64,000 nt of DNA from Pseudonocardia sp. T1-2H (lineage in GTDB: Bacteria; Actinomycetota; Actinomycetes; Mycobacteriales; Pseudonocardiaceae). Each line of letters starts with the position of its first letter. Position 1 is the stretch's first letter. The notes below the pieces were generated by a model. The model did not search any database. It was not told the origin of the DNA and saw nothing but the letters and a program-made list of their open reading frames with translations. Positions 50,126 to 57,485 of the stretch are shown piece by piece. The stretch is taken from assembly GCF_038039215.1 (NCBI RefSeq), contig NZ_JBBPCL010000001.1, forward strand, positions 4,774,001 through 4,838,000, in the 5' to 3' direction. The position numbers and the translations under genes were made by a program.

Positions 50126-50857
50126 ATGCGATTCACTTCCGAACAGCGCCTCGACGACGGCGTCGGAGAACGCGGGTTCACCCTCGGCGAGATCCCCGGC
50201 ATCCTGTGGACGCCCGGATCCGCATCCGCACCGGCCCCGCTGATCCTGCTCGGCCATCCCGGCGGACTGCACAAGATGTACCCCCGACTGGTTGCCCGGG
50301 CCCGGCACTCCGCGGCGGAGGGCTACGCCGCGGCCACCATCGAGCTCCCCTGGAGCGGTGACCGGCCCCGTTCCGCCGCCGCCGAACAGGCCCGCGCCGA
50401 CCTGCGCCGGGCACTGGAGGCCGGCGAGCCGGTCGACGACGAGATCGTCGACCGGCTCGTTCTCCCGCTGGTCGAAAAGGCGGTCCCGGAATGGCGGGCC
50501 GCCCTGGACGCCCTCCTTTCGCTGCCCGAGATCGGCGGCCCGGTCGGGTACGCGGGAGGGGTGATCGCCATCGGCATCCGGTTGGCTGTGGTCGAGCCGC
50601 GCATCTCAGCCGCCCTTCTGTTCGCCGGGAGTTTCGTGCCCCGCACCCTGTTCGAGGAGGCCCGGCAGGTCACCATTCCGCTGCAGGTCCTGCTGCAGTG
50701 GGACGACGAAGGAAACGACCGGAAGATGGCCCTGGACCTGTTCGACGCCTTCGGCGCCAAGGAGAAGACGCTGCACGCCAATATGGGCGGGCACACCGGC
50801 GTCCCGCAGTTCGAGGGGGACGCCGGGAACCGGTTCTTCGCCCGGCACCTGAAGTGA
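50126..50857 (+). CDS. Dienelactone-hydrolase-like alpha/beta hydrolase, nucleophile missing, 243 aa
   Basis: The fold is clear: APLILLGHPGGLHKMYPRLVARARHSAAEGYAAATIELPWSGDR, then EPRISAALLFAGSF, the acid segment LLQWDDEGNDRKMALDLFDAFG and His in NMGGHTGVP. Where related enzymes have G-x-S-x-G before the EPRI strand, this protein reads VGYAGGVIAIGI, so the Ser is replaced by Gly. It is either inactive, non-enzymatic or uses another residue. An AAGG site precedes the ATG. It stands alone between the small-protein gene and the amide operon. Confidence 0.75.
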   Translation: MRFTSEQRLDDGVGERGFTLGEIPGILWTPGSASAPAPLILLGHPGGLHKMYPRLVARARHSAAEGYAAATIELPWSGDRPRSAAAEQARADLRRALEAGEPVDDEIVDRLVLPLVEKAVPEWRAALDALLSLPEIGGPVGYAGGVIAIGIRLAVVEPRISAALLFAGSFVPRTLFEEARQVTIPLQVLLQWDDEGNDRKMALDLFDAFGAKEKTLHANMGGHTGVPQFEGDAGNRFFARHLK

Positions 50858-50911
50858 GGCCGGGCCGTCACGCCGGCAGCAGACGATAGGAGCTGCCGGC
50901 CCGGATGCCGC

Positions 50912-51151
50912 TCATCGAGGACAGGTCCAGGCCTTCCTCGATGGCGGTGGCCAGCACAGAGGGCGGGTCAGCGGGTGAGCGTCGACGAGCTCGGTGATCA
51001 CGACCATCAGCACCCCGATCGGCACACAGTCGCTGATGTTGATCAGGAGGGTCGACCACGGCCACTGCGACGGTCGGTGCGGCAATGCCAGCCCCAGCCC
51101 GTACCGAGCCTCCGCGCCCGCGATACCGCCGACGGCGACCGCCGAGACCAT
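50912..51151 (-). pseudogene. crcB: crcB (fluoride channel) remnant
   Basis: The frame carries the first half of a CrcB/Fluc protein: GGIAGAEARYGLGLALPH, then WPWSTLLINISDCVPIGVLMVVITE and HPLTRPL, after which CrcB similarity stops. Helices 3 and 4 are missing, the conserved NxSG turn reads NISD, and the frame ends at 50912. A dead fragment lying between the hydrolase and the amide operon. Fluoride export must be encoded elsewhere if present. Confidence 0.7.
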
Positions 51152-51380
51152 GCTGATCAGCCGTGCTCCTTCCAGCGCGGGCCGGGATCGGCCGGCCCGA
51201 GATCCGCGTCGACATCCGAGGCCCCTGCGGCCACGGGGCGCCTGGATCAGGTAGCGACATGGCTGACGGAACCCGGGCGAGACACGAGATCTGGCAGCAC
51301 ACCTTTCGTTGACAGCTCCTTCCCGCAGGAATACTTTCGCGCGGAAGCATCAGCTGCACGCAGAGGCAGGAGGGATGACG

Positions 51381-52633
51381 GTGCCCGAGGTCGTGTTCAG
51401 CGTGGATCAGTCGAAGTCGATGCGAGATCAGGCGGTACCGGGGCACAACCGCTGGCACCCCGACATCCCGCCGGCGGCGTCCGTGCGGCCGGGCGCGGAG
51501 TTCCGGGTCGAGTGCCGGGAATGGACCGATGCGCAGCTCGGCAACAACGACTCGTCGAACGACGTGCGCGACGTCGACCTCAGCGTCGCGCACATGCTCA
51601 GCGGGCCGGTCGAGATCCAGGGCGCCGAGCCCGGCGACCTGCTCGTCGTGGACATCCTCGACCTGGGCCCCTGCCAGCCGCCGCAGGAGTACGGCGACGC
51701 GCCCGGCCAGGGCTGGGGCTACACCGGGATCTTCGCCAAGGCCAACGGGGCGGCTTCCTGACCGACCACTTCCCCGACGCCTACAAGGCGATCTGGGACT
51801 TCCACGGTCAGGACGCGACCTCGCGGCACGTTCCCGGGGTGCGCTACACCGGCATCACCCACCCGGGCCTGTTCGGCACGGCACCGTCCGCCGACCTCCT
51901 GGCGGAGTGGAACCGCCGCGAACAGGCACTGATCGACCAGGACCCGGACCGGGTGCCGCCGCTGGCCCTGCCGCCGCTCGAGGACGGGGTCCTGGCCGGC
52001 ACGCTGAGCGGGGCGGAGCTCGAGCGCGTCGGCCGCGAGGGTGCCCGCACCGTCCCCGCCCGGGAGAACGGCGGGAACCACGACATCAAGAACTTCACCC
52101 GAGGAAGCCGCGTCTACTACCCGGTGCACGTGGCCGGGGCCAGACTCTCCGGCGGCGACCTGCACTTCTCGCAGGGCGACGGCGAGATCACCTTCTGCGG
52201 TGCCATCGAGATGGGCGGGTTCATCGACTTCGGCGTGGACCTGATCAAGGGAGGCATGGAGAAGTACGGCATCACCACCAACCCCGTGCTGATCCCAGGT
52301 CGCGTCGAGCCGCGCTACAGCGAGTTCCTCACCTTCATCGGCGTCTCGGTCGACGAGAACTCCGGAGACAACCTCTACCTGGACGCCACCGTCGCCTACC
52401 GGCGAGCCTGCCTCAACGCCGTCGAGTACCTGAAGAAGTTCGGCTACTCTGGGGAACAGGCCTATCTGCTGCTCGGGTCGGCGCCGATCGAGGGACGGGT
52501 GTCCGGCGTGGTGGACATCCCGAACGCCTGCTGTTCGCTCTACCTGCCGACCGAGATCTTCGACTTCGACATCCGGCCGAACAGCGAGGGCCCGCAGTCG
52601 GCGGACCGCGGCGCGTGCGCGACGAGCAGCTGA
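51381..52633 (+). pseudogene. fmdA: Formamidase/acetamidase FmdA, frameshifted
   Basis: Hydrolyses formamide or acetamide to the acid and ammonia. Family features: PEVVFSVDQSKSM start, HNRWHPDIPP, NNDSSNDVRD, LLVVDILDLGP, GWGYTGIF, then in the next frame GGFLTDHFPDAYKAIWDF, ENGGNHDIKNFTRGSRVYYPV, GDGEITFCGAIEM and VVDIPNACCSLYLP. One G is missing from the GGGG run at 51747-51750; repair gives a 418-aa protein. I choose GTG 51381 (AGGAGG 7 nt upstream, family-typical N-terminus) over ATG 51375. First gene of fmdA-fmdB-amiS. Confidence 0.9.
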
Positions 52634-52661
52634 GGACACGCAGGACCCGGAGGAGATCGGA

Positions 52662-52934
52662 ATGCCGGTCTACGTCTTCGCCTGCCCGGCCTGTGGGCGG
52701 TTCGAGCTGACCCGGCCGATGACCCGGGCAGGCGAGGCCGCGGCCTGTCCGGAGTGCGGCCGCGAGGCTCGGCGGGTGTTCACCCCGCCGAACCACCCCT
52801 TGCTGCGCAGTGAGGTGCGGCGCGCGCTCGGGGCGGAAGAGGCCAGCGCGCACGAGCCGCGCGTCGTCAGCCAGACGCGCGGCCGCCCACTCCGGCACCG
52901 GGCGGACCCGACCCCACCGTGGGTCCTGCACTGA
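52662..52934 (+). CDS. fmdB: FmdB family zinc-ribbon protein, 90 aa
   Basis: Starts with the FmdB signature: MPVYVFACPACGRFELTRPM, then CPECGREARRVFTPP, giving two CxxC knuckles that bind zinc. The C-terminal half is disordered. FmdB proteins accompany formamidase genes and were proposed as regulators. Located 28 bp after fmdA with a GGAGGAG site. Next is the transporter. Confidence 0.92.
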   Translation: MPVYVFACPACGRFELTRPMTRAGEAAACPECGREARRVFTPPNHPLLRSEVRRALGAEEASAHEPRVVSQTRGRPLRHRADPTPPWVLH

Positions 52935-52958
52935 CCATCGAGACCGGGAGGCGAAGCG

Positions 52959-53624
52959 ATGTTGCTCGCCGTTGTGTTGTTGTACGTCGGAGCCGTTCTC
53001 GGGGTGAACGGGATCTGGCTGGTCGGACAGGCTCGCGCGGCGGAGGACGTCGAGCGGGCCCCGGCCCACGCTGGCACCGGGGCCGGCGAGCCGGCGGAGG
53101 TACCGGCCTCGGTCGGCGGCCGCGGTGCCGAACCGGCCGCGGCCCGCAGGGAACGCTCGCCGCTGCTCATCCAAAATCGCGAAGTCGCGGTGCTCAACAT
53201 CTTCACCGGCTTCATCGGCGTGGTGATCGCGCTGATCCTCCTGGTGCAGGGCGCCGTCGGCAACAACCTCGCCTCCGTACGCGGCGGAGGCTTCATCCTC
53301 CTGTTCGCGTTCACCTACCTCTGGGTGGCGTTCAATCAGTACCTCAACGCCGGCGGGCGGGCCTTCGGGTGGTACTGCCTGTTCGTCGCCATCACCGCGA
53401 TCCCGGCGGGGATCTACACCCTGCAGAACGCGAACGGGAACATCGCCCTGATCTGGCTGGGCATCAACTGGTTCCTGTGGGCCATCCTGTGGGGGTTGTT
53501 CTGGGCGCTCCTCGCACTCGAGCTACCGATCGCCCGGCTCACCGGGTGGCTCGCCATCGTCGAGGGCATCGCCACGGCGTGGGCCCTCGGCTTCGCCGTG
53601 CTGATCGGGGTCTTCTCGTTCTGA
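52959..53624 (+). CDS. amiS: AmiS/UreI family amide or urea channel, 221 aa
   Basis: Six or seven membrane helices: LLAVVLLYVGAVLGVNGIWLVG at the N-terminus, AVLNIFTGFIGVVIALILLVQG, FILLFAFTYLWVAFNQYL, GWYCLFVAITAIPAGIYTL, IWLGINWFLWAILWGLFWALLAL, and a final WALGFAVLIGVF. AmiS/UreI proteins conduct short-chain amides or urea. An unusual 45-residue polar, Ala/Gly/Pro-rich insert follows helix 1 (about residues 28-68). It forms the third gene of the fmdA-fmdB-amiS unit and would admit the amide substrate. Confidence 0.92.
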   Translation: MLLAVVLLYVGAVLGVNGIWLVGQARAAEDVERAPAHAGTGAGEPAEVPASVGGRGAEPAAARRERSPLLIQNREVAVLNIFTGFIGVVIALILLVQGAVGNNLASVRGGGFILLFAFTYLWVAFNQYLNAGGRAFGWYCLFVAITAIPAGIYTLQNANGNIALIWLGINWFLWAILWGLFWALLALELPIARLTGWLAIVEGIATAWALGFAVLIGVFSF

Positions 53625-53690
53625 ACCCGACCACCGCGGCATGCACGGGCAACCGCCGTCCCACCGGCGACGGTTCCCCGCGTCGGTGGC

Positions 53691-54791
53691 TCAGCTCCGC
53701 GGTGGACCTGCGAGCTGGGCGATGACGTCGAACTCGAGCCCCTCTGCCCGCGCGAGGTACACGCTCTGCAACAGGTGGTTCCCCACCATGCGCACCACCC
53801 CGCGCGGGCTCTCGTAGGCCAGCTCGTCCGCCGCCGCACACAACCGGTCCAGCTCGATGCTCCCGGCCCGCTCGGCGAGCCTCGCCATGAACGTCAACGC
53901 CTCGTAGCAGGACTCCCCCATCGAGTTGAGCGCAGGCGCGGTGATCCCGAACCGCTCGACGTAGCGGCGGGAGAAGTCCAGCCCCGCAGAGGTCACCAGC
54001 GCCTCGAAGAACCCCGCCGTGGCGTACAGGTCCCGGGTGTTCGCCACGCCGCTGGCCAGCAGCATGTTCTCCTCCATCAACGGACTCAGGCGCACACACC
54101 GCTGGTCGAGACCAGCCGCGACGAAGGCACGGTTGAACCGCACCGCGTCCGACCCGACGAGGAACATCAACACACCGCGCGCCCCGCTGCCGCGCACGCG
54201 CCGCACAGCCGAGGCGAAGTCCTCCGTGCCGAGCGGCACGAACACCTCGTCGAGGACCCGGATGCCCGCCGAGCGCCGCGCGAACCGACGTGCCACCCGG
54301 GCCGACGCCCGCGGCCACACATAGTCGTCACCGACGATGCACCAGGTCCGCACGGCCAGCTCCCGCGCCATCCACGTCAGCGCCGGAAGAACCTGGCGGT
54401 CCGGAGTCTCCCCGGTGAGAAAGACGCCTTCCGTGCGTTCCCCGCCCTCGTACAACGTGGAGTACACGTACGGCACCCGGCCGGCCACCACCCGGTCGAT
54501 CTGCTGGCGCACCGCGGAGATGTGCCACCCCGCGACCGCCTGCACCTTCCCGGCGCGGACCAGCGCGTCCACATCGCGAGCCACCCGCTCCGGGGCCTGC
54601 CCTCCGTTGACGACATGCAGCCGAAGCTCGCGCGTCAGCACCCCGCTCGCCGAGTTGATCTCGTCCACGGCGAGCTTCCCGCAGGCCTCGCAGGATGGTC
54701 CGAAAATTCCCTCCGGACCACTGCGCGGGATGACGAATGCGACATCCAGCGAGTCCTGACGCTGACTCACCAGGGCGGTTGCGCCTCGCAT
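53691..54791 (-). CDS. AmiC-like amide sensor (type 1 periplasmic-binding fold), cytoplasmic, 366 aa
   Basis: Two-lobe ligand-binding protein of the Peripla_BP_6 type: DVAFVIPRSGPEGIFGPSCEACGKLAVDEINSASGVL, GKVQAVAGWHISAVRQQID, YVYSTLYEGGERTEGVFLTGETPDRQVLPALTWM, and ARGVLMFLVGSDAVRFNRAF. No signal peptide, as in Pseudomonas AmiC, the cytoplasmic amide sensor that controls amidase expression via AmiR. No AmiR-type antiterminator is visible here, so it may act with the divergent MarR gene. It converges on amiS. Confidence 0.85.
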   Translation of the reverse strand: MRGATALVSQRQDSLDVAFVIPRSGPEGIFGPSCEACGKLAVDEINSASGVLTRELRLHVVNGGQAPERVARDVDALVRAGKVQAVAGWHISAVRQQIDRVVAGRVPYVYSTLYEGGERTEGVFLTGETPDRQVLPALTWMARELAVRTWCIVGDDYVWPRASARVARRFARRSAGIRVLDEVFVPLGTEDFASAVRRVRGSGARGVLMFLVGSDAVRFNRAFVAAGLDQRCVRLSPLMEENMLLASGVANTRDLYATAGFFEALVTSAGLDFSRRYVERFGITAPALNSMGESCYEALTFMARLAERAGSIELDRLCAAADELAYESPRGVVRMVGNHLLQSVYLARAEGLEFDVIAQLAGPPRS

Positions 54792-54893
54792 GGGATCTCC
54801 TCCCCCGGCAGGCGGCACAGCTTCACCCGACACTTCGAGACGTCAGTGTTTACGATGACAGTATCGCCGTTACTCCCTCGAGAGGACCTGTTC

Positions 54894-55358
54894 GTGGCCT
54901 CAGCGCCCCTCGTGCCCCACGGAGCGTCGACGGCACAACCGCTCAACACGCTGCTCGCCCGTGCCATGCACCGCGTGGCACGACATGTCGAGTCGACCCT
55001 CGCCGGCACCGGGATCTCCCTGGAGCAGTGGCGTGTGCTGGACCTACTCGCCGACGGCGACGGGCACTCCATGTCCGAGATCGCCGAGCACGCCATGGTG
55101 CCCGCCCCGACACTGACGAAGATCGTCGACCGGCTCGTCGACAACGCGCTGGTCCACCGCCGGGTCGACGAGCGAGACCGCCGCCGGGTCCTCGTCTTCA
55201 CCACCGATCACGGAGCCGACCTGCACGCGGGACTTGCTCCGCAGGTCGGCAAGGCGGAGAACGACGCCATGTCCGAGCTCGGGCCGGACGACGCCGCGCA
55301 GTTCATCGAGCTCCTCACCAGCGTCGCCGCCCGACCCGCGCCGACAGGCGACGGGTGA
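54894..55358 (+). CDS. MarR family transcriptional regulator, 154 aa
   Basis: Winged HTH dimer: LLARAMHRVARHVESTLAGTGISLEQWRVLDLLADGDGHSMSEIAEHAMVPAPTLTKIVDRLVDNALVHRRVDERDRRRVLVFTT. GTG 54894 is preferred: GAGAGG lies 8 nt upstream and a TACGAT -10 box at 54851-54856 would put the transcript start downstream of the alternative ATG 54855. Divergent from the AmiC-like gene, so it probably regulates the amide-sensing/degradation genes. Confidence 0.9.
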   Translation: MASAPLVPHGASTAQPLNTLLARAMHRVARHVESTLAGTGISLEQWRVLDLLADGDGHSMSEIAEHAMVPAPTLTKIVDRLVDNALVHRRVDERDRRRVLVFTTDHGADLHAGLAPQVGKAENDAMSELGPDDAAQFIELLTSVAARPAPTGDG

Positions 55359-55615
55359 TCGAAGAGTTCGTGATCGGTTACTGGGTTCGTGCCAGGGCCG
55401 ATTGCGAGGGACGAGCGCACCGGCGCGGGCCTGTTGCGAAAGGGCACTGAGAGCAGCGCTGGCGAGCGGACCTCACGGCTCCCGGCGTTCGCGGTCGCGA
55501 TGCTCCGCCGTCACAGGGATGCCGCCGACGAGAGGGAGAAGAGGGTTTCCGGTCCGTGAGCGGTACGGTGATCTTATGGCTGGCCGGGCTGGAAGCCGCT
55601 GACCTGGAAGGGAAG

Positions 55616-55688
55616 CTCCTCCGACTGGACTCGAACCAGTAACCCTGCGATTAACAGTCGCATGCTCTGCCAATTGAGCTACGGAGGA
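55616..55688 (-). tRNA. tRNA-Asn (GTT)
   Basis: A full cloverleaf reads leftward from 55688: acceptor TCCTCCG/CGGAGGA, D arm GCTC/GAGC, anticodon loop CTGTTAA with GTT, T arm CTGG-TTCGAGT-CCAG, discriminator G. No CCA is encoded. 73 nt. Confidence 0.95.
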
Positions 55689-55840
55689 CCGCTGCCTGGA
55701 GCGGTACTCCGCTCACCGGCAGGCCGAACTTTACAGCACCCCTCCCGTGCCCCGATCGAGGCCCCCTCCCCCACACCGCCACCGCAGGTCGGCTGGGGCA
55801 GGATGGCGGTTCCCGCACTTCCCCGCTCCCGGAGGCGTCA

Positions 55841-56029
55841 ATGCTCAAGTTCCTGCTGGGTGCCGCGGTCGGCTACGTGCTCGGTGCGCGGGCCGGCCAC
55901 GAGCGGTACGAGCAGCTCGTCCGCACTTACCAGCGGGTGACGGACCACCCCGCGGTCCAGGGGGCCGCCGGAGTCGTGCGGGCCCGGGTCGACGAGGCCG
56001 TGCACAGCGCGAAGGGCGACCAGCACTGA
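55841..56029 (+). CDS. Small YtxH-like membrane protein, 62 aa
   Basis: N-terminal glycine-rich membrane helix (MLKFLLGAAVGYVLGARAG) followed by a charged amphipathic helix (HERYEQLVRTYQRVTDHP). The GxxxGYVLGARAG pattern is typical of small YtxH-like or general-stress membrane proteins of actinobacteria. GGAGG lies before the ATG. Function unknown. Confidence 0.8.
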   Translation: MLKFLLGAAVGYVLGARAGHERYEQLVRTYQRVTDHPAVQGAAGVVRARVDEAVHSAKGDQH

Positions 56030-56155
56030 GCCCTGGCCTCTTCCTCCGCTACGTCGAGATCGACGAGCAGGAGACCGGGGCCGGATACCCGTTCGATCTC
56101 CCGGCCGTCGCCGCCCTGCGGGGAGTGTGATGTCGAACTCGACGGGCGGACGCGA

Positions 56156-56923
56156 CTAGCGTTTCCGGGCCACCGCGAAGATCCGACGGAACGGGAACCA
56201 CGTCGTGCCGTCCCGCTCCCGCGGGTAGGCCTCGCGCAACCGGGGCGCGAGCCGGGCGGTGAACCGCGCGTAGTCCGCGTCGTCGAGCGCGTGCCGGACC
56301 GGGCGCATCGCCGTCCCGCTGATCCAGTGCAGGACCGGGTCCTCGCCGGTGAGGCGCTGCACGTAGGTCGTCTCCCAGGCGTCGACGTCGGCGCCGGCCG
56401 CGGACAGCAGCGACGTGTACTCCGTCGGTTCGAGCACCGTGCTCGCTCCCCGCAGGACGACCCGGCCGCGCCACTCGTCCTCCTCGGCGAGCTCGCGGAG
56501 CAGGCCATGGGAGGGCGCGCCGAAGTTCCCCGGGACCTGCATCGCGAACGACGCCCCGGCGGGCAGCGCGGCGATCCAACGCGGCAGCAGGTCCGGGTGC
56601 GACGGCACCCACTGCAGCACGGCGTTCGTCACGACGACGTCCGTGTCCGGGGTCGGCATCCACGCCACGACGTCCTGCTGCACGGCCTCGACGCCGCTCG
56701 CCCGGGCCGCGGCGACCATGTCCAGGGACGAGTCGATCGCGTCGACGACCGCGTCCGGCCAGCGCGCGAACAGCACCGACGTCAGGTGGCCCGGCCCGCA
56801 CCCCAGGTCGACGACGCGGCGCGGGTCCTCGGCGCGCACCCGCGCGAGGAGGTCGTGAAAGGGCCGGGAGCGATGGTCGTCGAAGTCGAGGTAGAGCGAG
56901 GGGTCCCAGGTCGTGCTCGTCAC
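56156..56923 (-). CDS. tam: Trans-aconitate 2-methyltransferase-like, 255 aa
   Basis: SAM-dependent methyltransferase. Seen: TWDPSLYLDFDDHRSRPFHDLLARV at the N-terminus (Tam signature), motif I RRVVDLGCGPGHLTSVLF, VDAIDSSLDMV, VVVTNAVLQWVPSHPDLLPRW, and the C-terminal TYVQRLTGEDPVLHWISGTAMRP with REAYPRERDGTTWFPFRRIFAVA. Length matches Tam. The GTG start lies 10 nt after GGAGG. Methylates trans-aconitate to prevent inhibition of aconitase, by family assignment. Confidence 0.92.
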   Translation of the reverse strand: MTSTTWDPSLYLDFDDHRSRPFHDLLARVRAEDPRRVVDLGCGPGHLTSVLFARWPDAVVDAIDSSLDMVAAARASGVEAVQQDVVAWMPTPDTDVVVTNAVLQWVPSHPDLLPRWIAALPAGASFAMQVPGNFGAPSHGLLRELAEEDEWRGRVVLRGASTVLEPTEYTSLLSAAGADVDAWETTYVQRLTGEDPVLHWISGTAMRPVRHALDDADYARFTARLAPRLREAYPRERDGTTWFPFRRIFAVARKR

Positions 56924-56946
56924 CGGTGAAGCACCTCCGCGGGGTC

Positions 56947-56985
56947 GTGAGCGGAAATCGTCGCCAGGGCAACGATTTCGCTCAC
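56947..56985. terminator. Long hairpin after the 167-aa gene
   Basis: GTGAGCGgAAATCGT (56947-56961) pairs with ACGATTTCGCTCAC (56972-56985), one bulged base, 10-nt loop. It overlaps the stop of the gene transcribed from the right and shares the GTGAGCG/CGCTCAC word with the hairpin at 19336. Confidence 0.65.
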
Positions 56986-57485
56986 GGGGCGAGCTTGCGA
57001 GCCACATCCTGGGCGAGCGTACGGACGGCGTCCACATCGGTGCCCGGATCGGGGCGGACCTGCAGGACGGTGCCGTTGCGGCCGGGCACCTTGCGCTGGA
57101 GGAACCAGGCGCCCCCCGTCGCCAGGTCCCGGTGGTGCCGCGAGCGGATCGACTCGGTGACGCGGCGGTGCACGGCCTCGGGGACGGAGCCCGGCTCGGC
57201 GAGGCGGTAGCGCCGGGGAGGCAGGTCCGTGAGCAGTACTGCGCCGTCGAGGTCCTCCTCGACGGCCTCGACGACGCTCAGCGCGGCGTTCCCCCAGGTC
57301 GCCTTGCTGACCAGGTGCCAGCCGATCCGCCGCGCCGGCGGGACCCAGATCCCGCGGTTGGTGACGACGAGGTGGCCCCCGCCGGTCAGCGCCCCGACGG
57401 CGACGACGTGCTCCTCGGTCTCGAGCTCGCCCGCGAAGTCCTCGGGAATCTCGGCCTTCCCGAGCAGGCGCCTGAGGAAGCTCAA
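56982..57485 (-). CDS. Conserved hypothetical protein downstream of dnaG, 167 aa
   Basis: Soluble alpha/beta protein: LLGKAEIPEDFAGELETEEHVVAVGALTGGGHLVVTNRGIWVP, then VVEAVEEDLDGAVLLTDLPPRRYRLAEPGSVPEAVHRRVTESIRS and a C-terminal FLQRKVPGRNGTVLQVRPDPG. Conserved partner of dnaG in actinobacteria, to my knowledge without a known role. The TTG start overlaps the dnaG stop by 4 bp (TTGA), with GGAG upstream, so it is co-translated with primase. Confidence 0.8.
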   Translation of the reverse strand: MSFLRRLLGKAEIPEDFAGELETEEHVVAVGALTGGGHLVVTNRGIWVPPARRIGWHLVSKATWGNAALSVVEAVEEDLDGAVLLTDLPPRRYRLAEPGSVPEAVHRRVTESIRSRHHRDLATGGAWFLQRKVPGRNGTVLQVRPDPGTDVDAVRTLAQDVARKLAP

